This document shows, one piece after another, positions 1-12,450 of a stretch of 64,000 bases of DNA. The notes beneath the pieces were generated by a model. That model did no database searches, was not told where the DNA came from, and saw only the letters and a list, made by a program, of their open reading frames with translations. How positions within the stretch are numbered: the stretch's first letter is position 1; every line of letters begins with the position of its first letter. The stretch is from Arctopsyche grandis (lineage: Eukaryota > Arthropoda > Insecta > Trichoptera > Hydropsychidae). The translations under genes and the position numbers were made by a program. The stretch covers positions 2,842,501 through 2,906,500 of the forward strand of contig NC_135365.1 in assembly GCF_051622035.1 (NCBI RefSeq), read 5' to 3'.

Positions 1-2035
1 TACAAACTCGGAATTCTCCACTTTACATTGATACAGAATTGTAATATTTCATTTGAGAATTCGACAAAGCAAACTACAGAAAGGTGGGAAAGCAAATTTT
101 GAATCAAATACCTGTATCATTTTTTTAATAAATATATGCAATGTTGAATATAGCGATCTTCTTTAAGCTCTCAATAATATATTGCCAATTTTGTAAATAA
201 TTCGTTTATTGAAATTAGTGGTCGATTGTCCTCTGATTGTTCAAATTTTATCTCAATTCGATAAAGGCTTTTATTGTGAGTAAATTTTTTATTGTTGACG
301 ATTTGTCAAAAGAAAAGATTCTCAAAACGAGCGGTCGTTACATCTCATTTAAAAATGAAAAAAAATCATCATTTTCGAAATGGTATAAAATAAAACGAAA
401 TTGTAAAAGCCATTATGCGACATTCTAACGTTGAGGTCAAAGTCGTGATTATCGTGAAAATTTCCATTTGATGCATTATAAATTTAATATATACACCACA
501 CTACGTTTTATTCGTTTATTTATTATTACAACACATCAACGTACGTTTAATGTATTTTTTTTATATATACCTAAATTCGATTTATAGTGAAATAATTATA
601 TGCGTCGTGTTCCGTTTCAATCCGAACAACAATAACATCCGTCATCGTAGCCCATTATTGTAACTATCGAATAGAAGCAGAGATTGAATCTTCGCGTGAA
701 GATAGCGAGCACGAAAATGCAAGAGATCCATTCGTTCCCCGGCAAATCCAAGTGCGCTCACATCAAAGAGCTTTTACTCAATAAGCACCTCTGACCCGAA
801 GAGCTTTAAATATGCACTCAAACCGAGACCGCACTAACGGGACTGCTGTATTAAATTTATAGTCAGTACGTTTCGTCTCAATTTATCCTCGATTCACAAC
901 ACTGCGAAGAAAATGCACTCTAAAAATAAACAATTCAAAGAAATACGTTATTAATGAGCGCCACGAGGCTATTTAAGGATCATTAACGGCAAAAAATACA
1001 CACGTTCAAGGTCATTTGAACAAATTAATAAATGGCAATTTATCCAGCTTAAGTACAATGTATTTTTCAATGACTAAAAGTATCATTTATAAAAATTAAA
1101 CGCAATTTACAACCACCCGTTTTACTGCCGCGCAGTAATAACGCGAAGATTTATCTTAAATGTTCAAATAAATTTTAAGAAAAATCATTAAAAAATCTTG
1201 AAAGATTTAATATATTTAATTACATATTATTTATTTAATAATAATATTGTATTTAATGGTGCAATAATGAAAATTGTTCATTTAAATAAATGCTATATAT
1301 TTCAATGCGAGTGCGCTTCGATTTATTCAGCCAGATTTGTGTCTATAAAAAAATAATTTTGTAAATTCATCTTCATTATAAAAAACTGTATAGTTTAACG
1401 CTTTAATTAAACAAGTTTAATAATTTTCAAAATGTACATTTAAATATTTTATAGCCGTTTTATATTCGCCGGTTTTTCAGCCGCACTGTGAAAAAAACAT
1501 GCGTGAAGGTGGCACTTCATCATCACGTCGGATATATGCAAATTCTTTCTAATGAATATGTATTATTATATTTCGTTAACAATTTATAATTGATTTTAAA
1601 TTATCTCATTCGAATGAACATACATAGGCAAAAAAAAACCGTATTGCAACAGCATTTCGTCCAATTAATTTCAATGGAATCTTCTGACATACGCTGTGTG
1701 AACTATCATCGTGTGAAAGGAAAACTCGATAAATTTACCGCTTATGCATGCGTATTATGTATGAGAGATTTCATTAAGCAAACTAGTTTATCTACTCGCA
1801 ATGTTTGTGTGTAATATGAGGCCACTGCATCGTAGCGTGTGCTGGACTAGTCTTTTTGCACGTTGCAAAAATAATGTCAGTTCCTGCAGTGTAATGAACT
1901 TGTTATACCGGAACTTCCAGAGCTTATCCGTCACCAGTTTTGCTCTCAGTCAACAAACACACTTATAAGCTCTAGAATGAGTGCTCTAGAGCTTAAAGCC
2001 AAGAACTCGGACTAATTTATCGCCCTATTATTTGA
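1..2035. other. AT-rich stretch without recognisable gene
   Basis: No reading frame here has coding character, and I recognise no repeat family. About 660-850 is less AT-rich than its surroundings but shows no exon signals I trust. It may be intergenic, or intron of an upstream part of dachs whose first exons I could not find. Confidence 0.5.
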
Positions 2036-2039
2036 TTAT

Positions 2040-2480
2040 ATGTACATATGGTAGCGTGTATGTTTAGCACCAAGTGATCAGTGGGTTTGATCCGCCATAC
2101 TGTTGGTTAGATTTGGGGGTATTTGGGACTCCAAATCGATCGTTTCTTATCAGTATTGCCAATTCATTGTTGAAACGGTTCCTCAAAATTGGCAAAAAAT
2201 CAACTTTCCTGTTGTCACAAATCTTCTGTATTTATTGTGTGTATAATTTGTAAAAATTATGTACAAAATATAAATCCATAGACGTCTCAATAGATTAATT
2301 ATGTAATTAATTAATTGATTAATTGTTATTTCGTGTTCTTCAGCTTCTGAAAATACAGTTATTTATGTAATAATAAAATGCTGCATTTATTGTAATTAAT
2401 TGTCCAGGAAGGCGCATTGGGGTCTTCCTGTAAAGCCTTCCTGTATACATATATGTAAAAATAAATATGTACAAACTAAT
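2040..2480 (+). mobile_element. tRNA-derived SINE, tail type B
   Basis: It carries the family core (CCAAATCGATCGTTTC, then TTGCCAAT, GAAACGGTTCC and AAATTGGCAAAA). It ends with the type B tail, in which CCAGGAAGGC and GCCTTCCTG pair around a loop starting GCATTGGGG, followed by an A-rich end at about 2455-2475. The head is degenerate. The same family recurs at least fourteen times in this window on both strands. Confidence 0.8.
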
Positions 2481-2684
2481 TACTTTAGTATGTAGGTTCA
2501 ATTGAACATTAAAAAAAAATCGGATGTGACTGACCCACGACTTAATCTACATATGTATTTGAGGAATATAAGAAGGATAAAAGACAAAATTTCATAATGA
2601 AACATACATACACGTTCACACATACCGACTGAGAGTATTGTCGATGCACATTGAGCGCAAATGTAAGGAATCTTACGAAAGACA

Positions 2685-3480
2685 AAAATTCTACTTCCGG
2701 TTTTCAGATTTGGTTAAATTTTTTTTTTTTTACTTAACATGAACATAATTATTATACACAGCAAATATCAAGAAGATAAAAATAATTTAAAAGGTCGAAA
2801 TAATCTAATGAAATATTGTTTTAAAAAAAATTACTACTTCCGGCTTACAGATTCTAGCCAAAACCTTATCAACTCTAAGTTAGTACATAAGAAATACAAA
2901 TATGAATTTTCAGCTTGATACGTTCAGGGGTGTGGAAAAAATCGTGTGATCACAATATTGTTGACTTTTCTAAGATTAAAAAAATCCCACTTCCGGTTTA
3001 TTAAATTTGATGATTTTTTTTTAATTTTATCACATTGATACAATAATTATACTTGGATTGTATCGTGAAGAACACACACATTTAAAGGGTCGAAAAAAAT
3101 AATAGAAGAAAAACCGAACATAGTAAACTGCTACTTCCGGTTGACGGGTGTTCACCAAATTTTAAAAATAGCTTGGTATTAAGGTTAAACTTTCAGATAT
3201 GAAATTTCAGTTCAATAAATTGAAAGGCTTCTGAGAAAAACATAAAAAAACCTCGATTCTCTAGAGTAAAAGTATTACTTCCGGTTGAGGTAAAAACATT
3301 TAAAACCCATTAATGTATGAAATTTATCATTTATATTACATGTAAAAAAATTCAGTCTGATCCGTTGAGTGGTTTGGGAGATAATTGAATTCAAAAATTA
3401 AAAAAAAAGAGGACACCTATATGTAGATAAGGAGATACCATTTCCGGTCGACTGAAAAATTTACATAGAATCGATTAGCA
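2685..3480 (+). repeat. Degenerate tandem array built on ACTTCCGGTT
   Basis: The motif ACTTCCGG (or a one-base variant) recurs near 2693, 2827, 2989, 3133, 3279 and 3443, a spacing of about 135-165 bases. After each motif come a T-rich stretch, a sentence-like stretch of AT-rich sequence and, in several units, a version of CAGTTTGATCCGTT. Units have diverged strongly, so this is an old array or an internal repeat of a larger element. One isolated related motif, TTTCCGGTCGAC, lies near 30510. Confidence 0.6.
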
Positions 3481-3960
3481 TTTTAGGAACCGATACTTAT
3501 GTTGGAGTTACTATGTTGGAGTTACACTTTGCACATGATCTACTCTTTAGTAGGACGTGGGGGTCCTGACTTTTGACTTTTATACGAGTGATTTACTTAA
3601 CCTTAGCTTATCTTGAGAGCTTGAGTGTACATAAATATGTAACATATGTAGTGTTTCAAATTCCAACATTAACTTTTGTGACATGTTTCTCTACTTGCAT
3701 TGTACACAAGACTTCAAGCGCTAATATGACCATACATGGGTTATTCTTAGCTGTCATTAACTGACAATAATTTTTTGCTTCCTGTTATGTGGCGCTCTGG
3801 ATGTAGCTTTATTGATTTTAAGTCATTATGGATGCAGTTTAACATCTACTGCTTCACTGTACTCAATTGAGACAATTCCCTTGTGTACAGGGGTGAGTTT
3901 TTGTTCCTACGACATATGTAGGTACTTCATTTTTATTTTATTTTAATTCAATTAAGCATC

Positions 3961-4270
3961 CACACTCGCCTAACAGATTGCTCCAAAGCGGCGAGTGTGC
4001 TAAACGGTTCACGGAAAAATGCACTAAATTGCACTGAATAATAGCGCAGTTTTAAGAAGTCCTAATTTTAAAAGGCGCTCAAAAAGAACTTACGCAATAA
4101 AATTTCACAAAAAAAATTAAGCATACAACTACCCTCGGATAACATACAACTACCCCTTGACGCTTTTTTGTGGAATTCTATTGCGCTAGTTCTCCTTGAG
4201 CATCTTTGAAAGTTTGGATGTCTCGAGAGTGCAACTATCTCTTGTGCATTTTTCCGGTCACCGTGTTAAA
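3961..4270. mobile_element. Foldback MITE
   Basis: TAAACGGTTCACGGAAAAATG at the left pairs with CATTTTTCCGGTCACCGTGTTA at the right, and internal segments around 4078-4110 and 4160-4200 also pair, so most of the 270 bases form one long imperfect hairpin. A separate small hairpin (ACACTCGCC / GGCGAGTGT) abuts it at 3962-3999. No coding capacity. Class not assigned. Confidence 0.65.
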
Positions 4271-4304
4271 CAGATTAAGACTCGAGAAATTATATATTAT
4301 ATAT

Positions 4305-4600
4305 ATTAAATAAATAATTATTACATACATACACATGTAAATCGAAACAACACCTGACATCTATGGTCAGACATTACAGACATGTAACATGTAACAATAC
4401 GAATTTTTACATTCAATAATCATCCACAGAGACATTTATGGAGAGAAATTTGGCGAAACCTGAGATAAAACAATAACTCAAAGTTTACAATAGAAAATTG
4501 GATAGGAAAAGCCAATTTTACAGGAACCGTTTCAATGAAAATTAGAAAAATTGGCAAATTCTGATAAGACACGATCGACCGATATGTACTTGAATATAGT
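4305..4600 (-). mobile_element. SINE, 5'-truncated, reverse orientation
   Basis: On the minus strand it shows the SINE core (CGATCGTGTCTTATCAGAATTTG, GAAACGGTTCC, then ATAGATGTC-type motifs). It best matches the type B copy at 22.4 kb. The head is missing. Confidence 0.7.
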
Positions 4601-5200
4601 GTGACGGCCATTTTATGCAATTGTAATAATTAGGCTGTAAATCAAGTTACAGCGTACCGTTCGTCGATTACCCTATGACCTTGATATCCAGTATTTAGCC
4701 GAAAAAATGGATTGAAAGTCGATTTTCTTTATTCCAAGTGCAGGAAAATGATTGTTTCACATCTCCAGGTCTGTTTTAGTGCGAATCCTGTTATGGTTTA
4801 TGACGTTTTTGAGTAGGTGTATGCAATTTAATTGCAGTCGGCCGCCGATGGTAATTACATGGTGGTGCAGCAGCTCGTCAAATGCACGGTTTTTCTTAAT
4901 CAGTGTAATATGCCTGGAGGTGCACGGGTTGGTAAATTGTCAATGTCATGAAAAATTACATGCATGGTGGGCGCCCTTGTGAAATTATCAGCATCGCTTC
5001 TCAAGCTTTTCTCAATTCCAAACTATAAATTGAAAAAATAGACCAAAATAATGTATGAATAGTATGTAGAAAATAAATCAAAAACATTACATAGTAAATA
5101 TTAATGTATGCTTTCCAGTTACTCGCCAAAAGCATACCATGTAGTGGCAAAATCGGTCAAGTAACTTGCAAGCGTAAGCTTAGTGTTATGATAAATGCTG
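4601..5200. other. No gene seen
   Basis: AT-rich sequence with only short frames and no recognised element. Confidence 0.5.
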
Positions 5201-5264
5201 ATAATGGTCAATGTCAATTTGAATTTTATATTAGTTTCAATAATGCTATATATGTACGGTAAAC

Positions 5265-5390
5265 GGGCCATCGCTCACAAGGCGATCGCTCCCACGAACA
5301 TCGGTCACATGGAACATCGGTCACACGTAACATCGGTCACATTAAAACTGGTCCCACAGAACATTACCCACACGGAACATATTTGTACAA
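5265..5390 (+). repeat. Minisatellite of about 16-base units
   Basis: Units such as CGGTCACATGGAACAT, CGGTCACACGTAACAT and GGTCCCACAGAACATT follow each other about seven times with increasing divergence at both ends. The flanks are ordinary AT-rich sequence. Confidence 0.7.
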
Positions 5391-5654
5391 TTTTTTTTAT
5401 AGTAATTTTAAACCGATGATCGCCAAACCTTTATACACATACATATATACATATAGGGGCACAGAATATTTTTATTTTTGGGGCGGTCCTGTCGAAATTT
5501 GATTTTCTAAAATTCAACTAGGTGTTTTTTGATGGTAAAATTTACTTAATATTAATTTAGGACCTAAATGTAACTAAATGTCTGAAATGCAACGATTGAT
5601 GCTCATATTATAGTTCTAGAACATTTCATCGCACGACCATTTCATCGCGTGGAT

Positions 5655-5990
5655 AATTAGCCAGCAGCATGGCTTGGTGTTTTCGATGATACTAAGCACC
5701 GAGAGGTTACCGTGCTCGATTCCGTGAGCTGACCTCGATTGAAAAGAATTTATTTTGAGTATAATCTGTAATGCTGCTGGTCAGACTTGGCTATTTGTGA
5801 CTCCAATTCGATCGTTTCCAACAGCGTTTACCAATTTATCTGATTTCATTGTTGAAGCGGTTCCTACATCAAATTGGCAAAAACCATCCTACACACTATG
5901 TCACTACTATTTGAATACGATTTCAAAAATTTACTATCTATAACATATGTATATGTCTCGCTAATTTTCTTATATACGTAGATCATTAAA
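5655..5990 (+). mobile_element. SINE, head type A
   Basis: It starts with the type A head (AGCCAGCAGCATGGCTTGG, then ACTAAGCACCGAGAGG). Degenerate polymerase III box A and box B positions are visible, followed by the core with CGATCGTTTCC and GAAGCGGTTCC. It runs into the ATTTACTATCTATAACATA segment typical of copies with tail A. Confidence 0.8.
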
Positions 5991-6129
5991 ACTTTACCCT
6001 CATATAACAACTAGTAACCAGATGCACGGATACGTACACTCGACCATTGTCTGTCAGTTGAATGCGCATGCGCATTGTCGGTGTAATGAACGATAATTCG
6101 ACGAAATAAGCCATTTATATATGTACATA

Positions 6130-6260
6130 CTAGCTTTATTACCCGGCTTCGCTCGGTATTTGTAATATAAACCGCTTAAACATGACTAATCTAATAGTAC
6201 TAAGCCCGCTTTAACCCACGGGGTCTACGCCCCCTAGGGCTCCACCCTCGGCGCCTACGC
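6130..6260 (-). mobile_element. Helitron-like 3' end
   Basis: Read on the minus strand it ends CCGAGCGAAGCCGGG, a few bases, then CTAG followed by T. That is the small GC-rich hairpin, CTAG terminus and T-flank expected of Helitrons. The last 60 bases match the copy ending at 18670. The other end could not be located, so the full length is unknown. Confidence 0.5.
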
Positions 6261-7005
6261 CCCCGGGAACTTCGAATCCTTTGAATCGGAGAAAGCGAAT
6301 TATTTGTTCGATGACGTCAGAAAAATAGACTATTGACGAAAAATACGTATGTAAACTTTAGTGTTTTATATGTAAGATGCATATAAGATTACAATTTGAT
6401 TTTACAAGACGTGTCAGTCAATAGGATTTCTTCTACAATATAATCAAGCTAAAAATCGTACACTACAATTTTACACGGTGTAAATCAAACTTCCATGCCT
6501 CCTCCTCAACCGAATTTCACACTTGACACTTTAGCACATCTCCAGCATCACAACACCATTCATACCAGTAAATATATATACATCTATATTATAATAATAT
6601 CCTGAGCTGTGCTTGAGATCGTTTGCGGACGCGCTCAACGGGGTATATATGCTTCTCGACAGAGTCAACTCTTTCGTTTTGTATTGGAACTTGTTCTGCG
6701 GTTGATCTCGTTCGTCATGCCTTCAAGGATAGGATATACCGATTATATTATACAACACACAAACCAGGTTCAGATTAATTCACCAAGAAAACACACGCTG
6801 AATATAATACATGTATTATTACCGTGTAATCATTAGAGGTACATCAAATCAAGCGTAATACCGGCGGAACGGAATCGGTGAAAAGTTACAAAATATCTAC
6901 ATAAATTTAAATACTATATTTTTTAATTTTGATGTTGGTTTATTAGTCTAGAACTTGTTAAAAGCCCCGTTTATAATAGAGCTAAAAGATTTTGCAAAGC
7001 AAAAT
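6261..7005. other. No gene seen
   Basis: A mixture of AT-rich sequence and a short GC-richer part near 6600-6730. No exon signals are convincing. Confidence 0.45.
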
Positions 7006-7400
7006 CTAGCCAGCAGCGTGGCTCGGTGGTTGTCTTGATACTAAGCACCGAGAGATTTAAGCACCGAGTTTGATCCAAATGATTTATTCTGAGTATAGTC
7101 TTTAATGCTGTTGGTCAGACTTGGATATTTGTGATTCCAAGTCGATTGTTTCCTATCAGAGTTTGTCAATTTATCCGATTTTATTTAATGGTTCCAAAAA
7201 ATTGGCAACCCTGTCCTAACCCTTTCGCAAAAATCATCTCGTTTAGAAAATGTTGAAAACGTCACAAGCATTTCGATTAAAAATGCTGCAAAAATTTGTC
7301 CATAGATGTCTTTGTGGCTGTTAATCTTTTGACCGTAGATATCGTGTTTAATAAGTGTGAATACTTGTACCTGTTTAAATAATTATTAATTTGTATAGCA
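7005..7400 (+). mobile_element. SINE, head type A
   Basis: The head AGCCAGCAGCGTGGCTCGGTGG and ACTAAGCACCGAGAG is followed by the family core and ATAGATGTCTTTGTGG. The 3' tail is poorly preserved. Confidence 0.8.
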
Positions 7401-7884
7401 ATCTGTTAGACGAGTGTGCATGATTCATTGTATAAATAAGAGAGCAGAGAGACGTCAAACCGTTACCGTCAGCTATTTGGCCATAGCACGCATATCGAAA
7501 TATCAACATTATAATAAAAACATTTTAACATTCATTATTTAGCCTATTAGTGAAGTAAAATATATATGAGGAATAATGCGAGCTTATTGTGCAAATTTTA
7601 TAAGATATAGTGTGAACACGATAAAGCTATAGGCGTTTAAACAATTAAAATCTGACAAAACGAGTGGGGGGCGGAAAGGCAAACATATAGAGCTACAGGC
7701 TAGAGGCAAAGGGTAAGCTGTCACCGTCTCCAAAATTTCTGGATTCTTAAACGTGTTTATTGCGATTATATTTCACCAACGAATTAGCGGAAGCAGTTGA
7801 AATCACTGTTGGCGGCCAAACCTTGCAAAATGGCAAAGTTTCAAAGCAATCGGAAGAATGTAATAATATTTTCAGACCGATTGG

Positions 7885-8046
7885 CAAAGACTTGCGAGCG
7901 ACTTGGTTGAGGGCGACCAGACCAATGCATGCAGGTAGATGGGACATGCCACACCCGTCAACTTGTTTGTCGCACACATTTCCATACATTTTTTCGAGTC
8001 GCGCAACTAGTCGGCCGACAATGTTGCACGGTGCGGCCCGGCCCAA
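7885..8046. mobile_element. Short GC-rich MITE, partial
   Basis: It matches the interior and one end (GCACGGTGCGGCCCGGCCC) of the two complete copies at 19619-19793 and 26211-26373. The left terminal repeat is not recognisable. The open frames on both strands here come from the repeat and are not genes. Confidence 0.7.
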
Positions 8047-8269
8047 AGTGAAGCTAATCAAAACCTTGTAATAATAATAATACAAATTAAAGCTCTTCAG
8101 GAATTTATCTACCTATACATATAGCAAAGCCAATGAAGCTTCTTCGTCATGCTTGAATCATTCAAACCATTAATATCTTCAGGTACATATGTAAAGATTT
8201 ATGACTCATCATCAAAGTTTATAGCAACATTTAAACCAAATCTACATATAACCCATACAATAGCAGCAA

Positions 8270-8880
8270 TGAATTAATACCGAATCATTGGCACAAAGGT
8301 CTCCTTCATCTGTGCCAACGCTCGTTGTTTACAAGTAGTGGGTACCGCGAGATGATATTCGAGAGCTCTCTGGTTTTTGACATTCTTCCCCTTTCGTTCG
8401 CGGAATGCTGGGATAGTGGACGAAACCACGAAGATTTTCCTCGTCAGGTGATTATTCATTTCACCTTCCGTACGGTTCTTGCATTCAAGTCACCTTCGCC
8501 GACCAGAAAGGAGATTTTGCAAAAGGAGGAGCAAAGGCCATCGTCTCGAAAGCTCCTCGCGAGCTTCGTCGCATAGGTGAGGTCGTCGAAATTGCATTTT
8601 CCACTTTTTGCACACGCGTTCTCGTCCAACACGAGCGACCAGTTGTCGAAAGTAAAACAAAATTCAAAGTATCCGACCTCGCCCCATTTAAAAGCGACGC
8701 TTCGAGCTTTTTTTGCTTGCTTGTTTGCTTCTCTCTCTCTTTCTGGCTATCTCGTTCTGTGTGCTGACATTCGTCTGATAAAGTTTTATTGTGTGTGCTT
8801 TTTTTTTCATCAACGTGTGTGATCTATGTATTATTACAGAGATCGTTTCTTGGTTTGCCTTGTAGTAGTGTGACATGGAA
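8270..8880. promoter_or_regulatory. GC-richer stretch, candidate 5' exon or promoter
   Basis: This segment is clearly less AT-rich than its surroundings and has no match to other repeats in the window. On the plus strand, CGTCGCATAG is followed by GTGAGG near 8572, a strong splice-donor match, and a CT-rich tract (CTCTCTCTCTTTCTGG) lies near 8730. Together these could mark an untranslated first exon of dachs, whose coding exons begin 9 kb downstream on the same strand. There is no protein-level evidence, and this remains a guess. Confidence 0.25.
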
Positions 8881-9589
8881 TCGATTCGATTGATAGCGTG
8901 TCTTGTATAATTGTGCTTGCGAAAGTTGATTCAGGGCTGATCGGTTGCTCAATCTTGTCAAGCTTTCAGCGATTCTCTACCACTTTGTGTTCTATTATCT
9001 ACTACATTTCCAAGGATTTCTTCGACAATTACTCACATACCTTGTGACAAGTACTCTACAATACAATTGTATCTTATCCATTGTTCTGTACTATCTCCCT
9101 GGGTTTTGTTGCCTTTTAAAGGATATATGTAAGATTGTTGAAAATATAATCTATGTACACATCTAGTCGAACAGTAAAATAGTATGATTTATATTATACA
9201 TACAAACACACATCTCGATAGTTGTATTCATCAGTGTTCAACTAAAGAACTGGTTTCAACAAGAAGTTACATACATAGGTCTCAAAAGGTGGCCTATTTT
9301 ATAGCAATTCAACACGATAGCGAATGTTTGTCAATTTTATTCCAATTCCAATGTCGGTTTATTGAAAAATTCCCAACTTTCTATGGTTTAGCTTTGGAAG
9401 CTTCCACTCAGGCAAACTTATTGGAGCATTGAATAAGAGTATGAACTCGAGACTTTGAACCAAATTTACTAAACATTAATTTCATTGCATTTATATTAGC
9501 AGTAGGCAAAATTTAAATCTTGATTCCAAGCTTTATTGTGAACCTCTTAATATATATATATTAATTATTAGCGTGTGGAATCTATGGTC

Positions 9590-10660
9590 TATTTGGGTAT
9601 ATCACTTTTGATCCTCAACTCATCTTTCACAACCACATCAAGACAGTCGTTGATGTTTTCTTTCGTCAACTCGGATTTGTCTTGAGATATGCTAGGTTAT
9701 GCTCCAACCATTTGTTTTCTCGCTTGCTTTTCAACTTGCTTGTGAGAAGCAAGCTATAGATATCGTATAATGCGATTGTGTAGAATCCACATGAAGCAAA
9801 TTACTATCTAATGGTTGAGAAAGTGCAAAAAGCATTTCTTCGTATCCTACATATGTATGTATATATGAAAGAGTATGGGTATTACCCATATCTCTACCCA
9901 ATTATTATTTTCCTTTTGGGCATGCTTGGGTATAATTCCCTTGAACTTATCATTAATTAGTTTTTTTCTTCAGTTTCTACGTGATAATACGTCATGCCCG
10001 TCGTTGCTGGAACAGTTGGAACTTAATATTCCTAATAATTATTTGTGTGGTAGACATCATCATTTAATGCTTGTATGTACATATGTATGTACCTCCTCTT
10101 CACACAGTTCTTCATTGAATGGCTCCTATTCCAAGAGCTATCCGACTTATCAATGAAATCGTTGCTGCTGAGCCTAAATGTAATATTTCCTCCTCAGTGA
10201 GCGTAGGTTATCGGAGATTACTAAAACGTGTTTGTATGGTAGCCTGCGCTCATCATTATTTTCATAATTAAATGTAATGTATGAGTGGAATTTTGATCTT
10301 CCCTCATCCTTTTGGGCCTCGCAGGGATTTTTGTATTTGCGGCTGGTTCTTAGATATTGATACTGGCTGTAGATGCAAGACATTCCCTACTTCGTATTTT
10401 AATATTCGATATTTTTAATTTATCTGCTATTATTAAAATGCTATCGTTTTGTTATAATTATGTATACGTGTAATTTTGTCCGTGTATATATGTGTATATT
10501 TTTATTTTTCTCATCTCTCTGTATTATTTCGACCATTGTGGCGCATTAAGGATTCTGTAATGCCACAATGGTCCAAACTTAAAGTTTAATAAATGAATTA
10601 TGTATTATTCTTATTAGCTAGAACAACTTTGCTGACCGCGTATTTTACTCACTAATGTCA
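9590..10660 (+). mobile_element. Jockey/CR1-type LINE, decayed 3' part
   Basis: Translated pieces resemble the C-terminal part of Jockey/CR1-group reverse transcriptases: YLGITFDPQL at about 9595, LRQLGFVLRYARLCSN at about 9667, VEKVQKAFLRILH at about 9810, and LRDNTSCPSLLEQL then IPRAIRLINEIVA toward 10165. Several frame breaks show it is dead. The 3' untranslated end carries a perfect 12-base-pair stem-loop at 10531-10573 followed by AATAAATGAATT. Confidence 0.7.
10531..10573 (+). repeat. LINE 3' stem-loop (tail type C)
   Basis: GACCATTGTGGC pairs perfectly with GCCACAATGGTC around the loop GCATTAAGGATTCTGTAAT. A second copy, with the loop shortened, lies at 18731-18760. SINE tails in the window share the loop but not the stem. 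Confidence 0.8.
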
Positions 10661-11860
10661 TCTTAACTGAGAATTACGTTACGTATGTATGAGCGTGGGT
10701 AGTTTTAAAGCCAACTTATGGAAAAGATAAAAGATAAGAATGTTTACGAGCGAACTTCTTTTTATTCCTGCATAACTATGACTTAAGATCAAATAGATGA
10801 GTATCATTATTCATTGGTTATGTTTGAAGCGTAGATTCTATCACCTTGGAGAGCTATGGGGTCAACTGAATTATTTATCATCGAAGAAACTTCTTCCCAA
10901 GTGTATAACAGCTAATTGAAATCAGAACCTGCTAAAATCTTTTGGCAACACCTCATTCAATATCAATAACAGCGTCCTAAATATAGCCCACGATTCTCAC
11001 ACGACTTTTTTTTGTATCTCTGTAAGATGGTCTCAGCAACAGGGCATTCATTTAAATTTGATTCCATTCCACAATGATTATAATAACACTACTTTTTGAT
11101 CGGCCGACATGCTAACTGCCATCTCATACTGTGGCGTAGTGCTGGGTATATTCAAATTTTATCGTATCGATTTTTTTTCTTTCAATATCGTATATGAGCT
11201 TAATTTTTTTCCTCTTCTGGTCTTATAGGCAATCTATCCTCTGGACAGGTACCACTGTTTCGCGCAACGTTTGATGTGTCCGTTTTTTTTTTCTTCTTCT
11301 TCTTCTTCCAGCGAGTTTATTTCGTAACCGGCTCTCGGGTCCCACGTGTGGTGTGGCTAATCAAAATATTGTTGTCAGCGGTGTGTGTACCCTGAGGAAT
11401 GTGCTATGTACAAGTGGCTTTAAAAAGAAATGAGACGTAAATGAACGAACCCGGGTCCGGAGGCTGTTCAGCTCTGGTCAACGAACCCACGAACCAATGG
11501 CCAGGGGCGCTCCTCGCACTCTCGCACAGATCAAACGACACAAACAACCACCTGAGTTTAGATATGGTATGTACATATGCAATGAGATGCTGGGGACATG
11601 TCGTGTGTCCACTCGGTGAGCTAAGACTTGGCTCAAAGTTGGACCAAGTTGAGCTCAATGGCGGTGGAATCTTATTGCGATTATGTGTGGATGATCGCAA
11701 TGAGCTGACTTGACCCAGTTTTTAGTATGATGAGTTGAGCCGTTATCTTTGATCAGAATTTTGAATCAAATCTTACAGTTGTTGATTGTTTCTGCTCTGA
11801 TGACTTGCTGGAAATAAATGATCAAAGGATTTTGATGCTTCTGGATTCAACATTTTATAG
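10661..11860. other. No gene seen
   Basis: There is a CTT microsatellite near 11290. The two overlapping frames at 11404-11713 sit on opposite strands and have no recognisable domain. Confidence 0.45.
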
Positions 11861-11862
11861 TG

Positions 11863-12091
11863 GGCTACAGACGCTCCGGAATTCCGGAGAGGTCTACCTT
11901 GAGGTGACCCATGTTGACGCAGACAGCAACGTATGTAGGAAGATTCGTCTTTAGGTTGATTTACCTTGAGGTCGGCTCAACCTGTATGCGCTTCGACCTC
12001 AAGACGAATTTTCCTACACACGTTGCTGTCTGCGTCAACATGGGTCGCCTCAAGATAGACCTCTCCGGAATTCCGGAGCGTCTGTAGCCCC
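11863..12091. mobile_element. Long-armed foldback MITE
   Basis: Left arm starts GGGCTACAGACGCTCCGG and the right arm ends with its complement CCGGAGCGTCTGTAGCCC. The arms are about 95 bases each with few mismatches and leave only a short loop, so the element is essentially one hairpin of about 229 bases. Inside each arm is the palindrome CCGGAATTCCGG. Arm identity is high, suggesting fairly recent movement or selection for pairing. Confidence 0.8.
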
Positions 12092-12450
12092 TTCGGCATG
12101 CGTTGCAATGCCACAATAACACATGCAATTCCCGTTTCCGTTCCCGTCTCAAGTGATGGTTGGAGCTCAACTAACGTCTCTTCAAAACCGTGTCGTCATA
12201 AACCAACTGGTAACGTGGCTACCAACGAACACATTTCCTTGCCTAAACAATGGCGCTTCAAAGTTTCGCGTCGGTAAAATCGTAATTACGAATATTATTA
12301 TTAAGAGGTTTTTTCCCTTTCTTTTTTCACAGTAAGCTTCCCGTACATGCATACAACAAATCCTGAAAGTTCCATCGTAATCGGTTGAGTGGTTTAGAAG
12401 CCTATACGAGACAGACAGACATTCAATTTTATATACATATATTGCATTAG
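12092..12450 (-). mobile_element. Helitron-like element, truncated at its 3' end
   Basis: It is the reverse-orientation relative of the complete copy at 30850-31265. Shared parts are TGCGTTGCAATGCCACAATAA, GGAACTTTCAGG with the ATCGGTTGAGTGGTTTAGAAG stretch, and the ACATTCAATTTTATATA start. The CTAG end is missing where the foldback MITE abuts it, so the MITE landed in or beside it. Confidence 0.55.

Noticed and set aside
7747-8085. Opposing 112- and 103-codon frames
   Set aside because: They lie in a MITE whose relatives at 19.6 and 26.2 kb give similar broken frames.
8274-8822. Protein-coding gene at the 8.3-8.8 kb GC-rich stretch
   Set aside because: Short frames exist on both strands with no domain and no consistent exon structure. 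Only a possible untranslated exon is kept, at low confidence.
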